A stretch of 64,000 nucleotides of DNA from positions 135,064 through 199,063 of the forward strand of contig JAENYV010000003.1 in NCBI GenBank assembly GCA_016841605.1, given 5' to 3'. The notes beneath the pieces were generated by a model, which worked only from the letters and a program-made list of their open reading frames with translations, had not been told where the DNA came from and did not search any database. The DNA comes from Dethiobacter alkaliphilus. GTDB lineage: Bacteria > Bacillota > Dethiobacteria > DTU022 > UBA8154. Each line of letters begins with the position of its first letter. Within the stretch, counting starts at the first letter, position 1. The position numbers and the translations under genes are program-made. Below are positions 63,345 to 64,000 of this stretch, in pieces.

Positions 63345-63824
63345 TTATTTACCACTTAACTTCTTCATTTTGATACCCCATATCTTTTTATCTTTCGAGA
63401 ACCCAAATGGCCGCAGGGTACCGACAGCTTCTACCCTGTCTCCGGTCTTAATATCCTCAAACGGTGCCGTAAACATTATAATGCTAATCAATCCGGTCCC
63501 GTCATCAAGCAGGAAATGCGGACGGTTCAGCCATTTGAATGAAGTTGATTTCACATTGCCGCGAACACGAACCGAAGCCCCTGTATCATATTTTTCCAAA
63601 TCCTTAATCTTACACAGTCGAAACCTGTGCGTTTCAATATCGATAATATTATTTACATGCCGCCTGTTCAACGCATTTAAGATAAGAGGTATCGCGGCTA
63701 AAGGCACCAGCATCGGTAGAACTATTAACAGAATTCTTGAATCGGGATTCACTGCATATGCAAACATTACTATAAATATGGCAAATCCTAAGCTGATGTA
63801 TGCTGGCACGGACATTCGCACCAA
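63345..63824 (-). CDS. Small membrane protein with OB-fold-like domain, formate operon
   Basis: 159 residues. Two membrane spans (about residues 8-26 and 31-51) are followed by an OB-fold-like soluble domain (GASVRVRGNVKSTSFKWLN, HFLLDDGTGLISIIMF, GDRVEAVGTLRPFG). The shape recalls NfeD-type or nucleic-acid-binding OB proteins, but I do not recognise the family. It lies between the formate channel gene and the NuoE-like gene, with AGAGGAGG before the TTG, so it belongs to the operon. Confidence 0.65.
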   Translation of the reverse strand: MVRMSVPAYISLGFAIFIVMFAYAVNPDSRILLIVLPMLVPLAAIPLILNALNRRHVNNIIDIETHRFRLCKIKDLEKYDTGASVRVRGNVKSTSFKWLNRPHFLLDDGTGLISIIMFTAPFEDIKTGDRVEAVGTLRPFGFSKDKKIWGIKMKKLSGK

Positions 63825-63846
63825 TAAATACCTCCTCTTTAAGCTG

Positions 63847-64000
63847 TTACTTACTTACTGATTTGCCTGTAGTCGCCGGGGCGGGAGTATTCAAAGACAA
63901 TTCATCGCGGAAGCAGAAGTAGTAAACGACTCCGATGAATATCATACCGCCCACAATATTACCAATAGTTACCGGAATAAGGTTCCACAACCACACATCA
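63847..64000 (-). CDS. Formate/nitrite channel family protein (C-terminal end only)
   Basis: Only the last 50 codons are in the window; the rest lies beyond the right edge. The reading NLIPVTIGNIVGGMIFIGVV is the conserved last membrane segment of FocA/FdhC/NirC channels, followed by a hydrophilic Pro/Thr/Ser tail ending KSVSK. Its place upstream of the formate dehydrogenase genes suggests it moves formate across the membrane. Confidence 0.85.
   Translation of the reverse strand, partial: DVWLWNLIPVTIGNIVGGMIFIGVVYYFCFRDELSLNTPAPATTGKSVSK

Noticed and set aside
1-64000. CRISPR arrays, insertion sequences, prophage or tRNA clusters
   Set aside because: No repeat-spacer pattern, transposase, integrase or tRNA cloverleaf was seen anywhere in the window.

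Overview
The window looks like the chromosome of an anaerobic, spore-forming, mid-GC Firmicute of the Clostridia (Peptococcaceae/Desulfotomaculum-like). The grounds are spoIIP, codY, hrcA with a CIRCE element, YlbF and YolD proteins, an iscR-iscS-iscU cluster, an electron-confurcating [FeFe] hydrogenase, a selenocysteine formate dehydrogenase and a tungsten (AOR-type) oxidoreductase locus. The gene content fits a syntrophic or fermentative aromatic-acid degrader; that lifestyle is inference. I saw no rRNA, tRNA, insertion sequence, prophage or CRISPR array.

Layout. 0-7 kb: a truncated FAD oxidoreductase with a TetR repressor and an 11-bp palindromic operator, an AraC regulator, and small membrane, signalling and regulatory genes. 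7-18.7 kb, all on the minus strand: sigma-54 activator, CodY paralogue, then an operon of AOR-type oxidoreductase, ferredoxin, HdrC/B-like protein, fdhD, HdrA-like and MvhD-like proteins. This is the bamB-C-D-E-F order of class II benzoyl-CoA reductases with fdhD inserted. The HdrA-like and MvhD-like genes each contain an in-frame UGA read here as selenocysteine. 19-29 kb: housekeeping and accessory genes (methyltransferase, amidotransferase, tex, kamA-ablB for N-acetyl-beta-lysine, DMT transporter). 29.4-33.8 kb: a sodium:solute symporter, its DUF3311 partner and a benzoate-CoA-ligase-like enzyme. 34-51.5 kb: selU, ylbF, mtaB-rsmE-dnaJ-dnaK-grpE-hrcA, adenine deaminase, a TPR-pseudokinase, spoIIP and iscR-S-U. 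51.8-56.8 kb: the Hyd hydrogenase operon. 57-64 kb: the formate dehydrogenase operon (Sec-FdhA, a stand-alone FdhA-N-terminus paralogue, NuoF-like and NuoE-like subunits, a small OB-fold membrane protein, and the end of a formate channel).

How the parts may work together. Two near-identical sigma-54 promoters (TGGCAC/T-N5-TTGCA on the minus strand) lie about 300 bp upstream of the AOR-type gene and of the CoA ligase. Each is preceded, about 85-90 bp further out, by the same pair of sequence elements. The PAS-type sigma-54 activator next to the AOR operon is the obvious candidate to control both. The proposed scheme is: acid uptake by the symporter, CoA activation by the ligase, ring reduction by the Bam-like complex, and disposal of electrons as H2 (HydABC) and formate (Fdh plus channel). 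Three selenoproteins plus the tRNA 2-selenouridine synthase make selenium a recurring theme. Substrate and physiology are inferred from family membership and order; no bamA, bamG, bamH or bamI is in the window.
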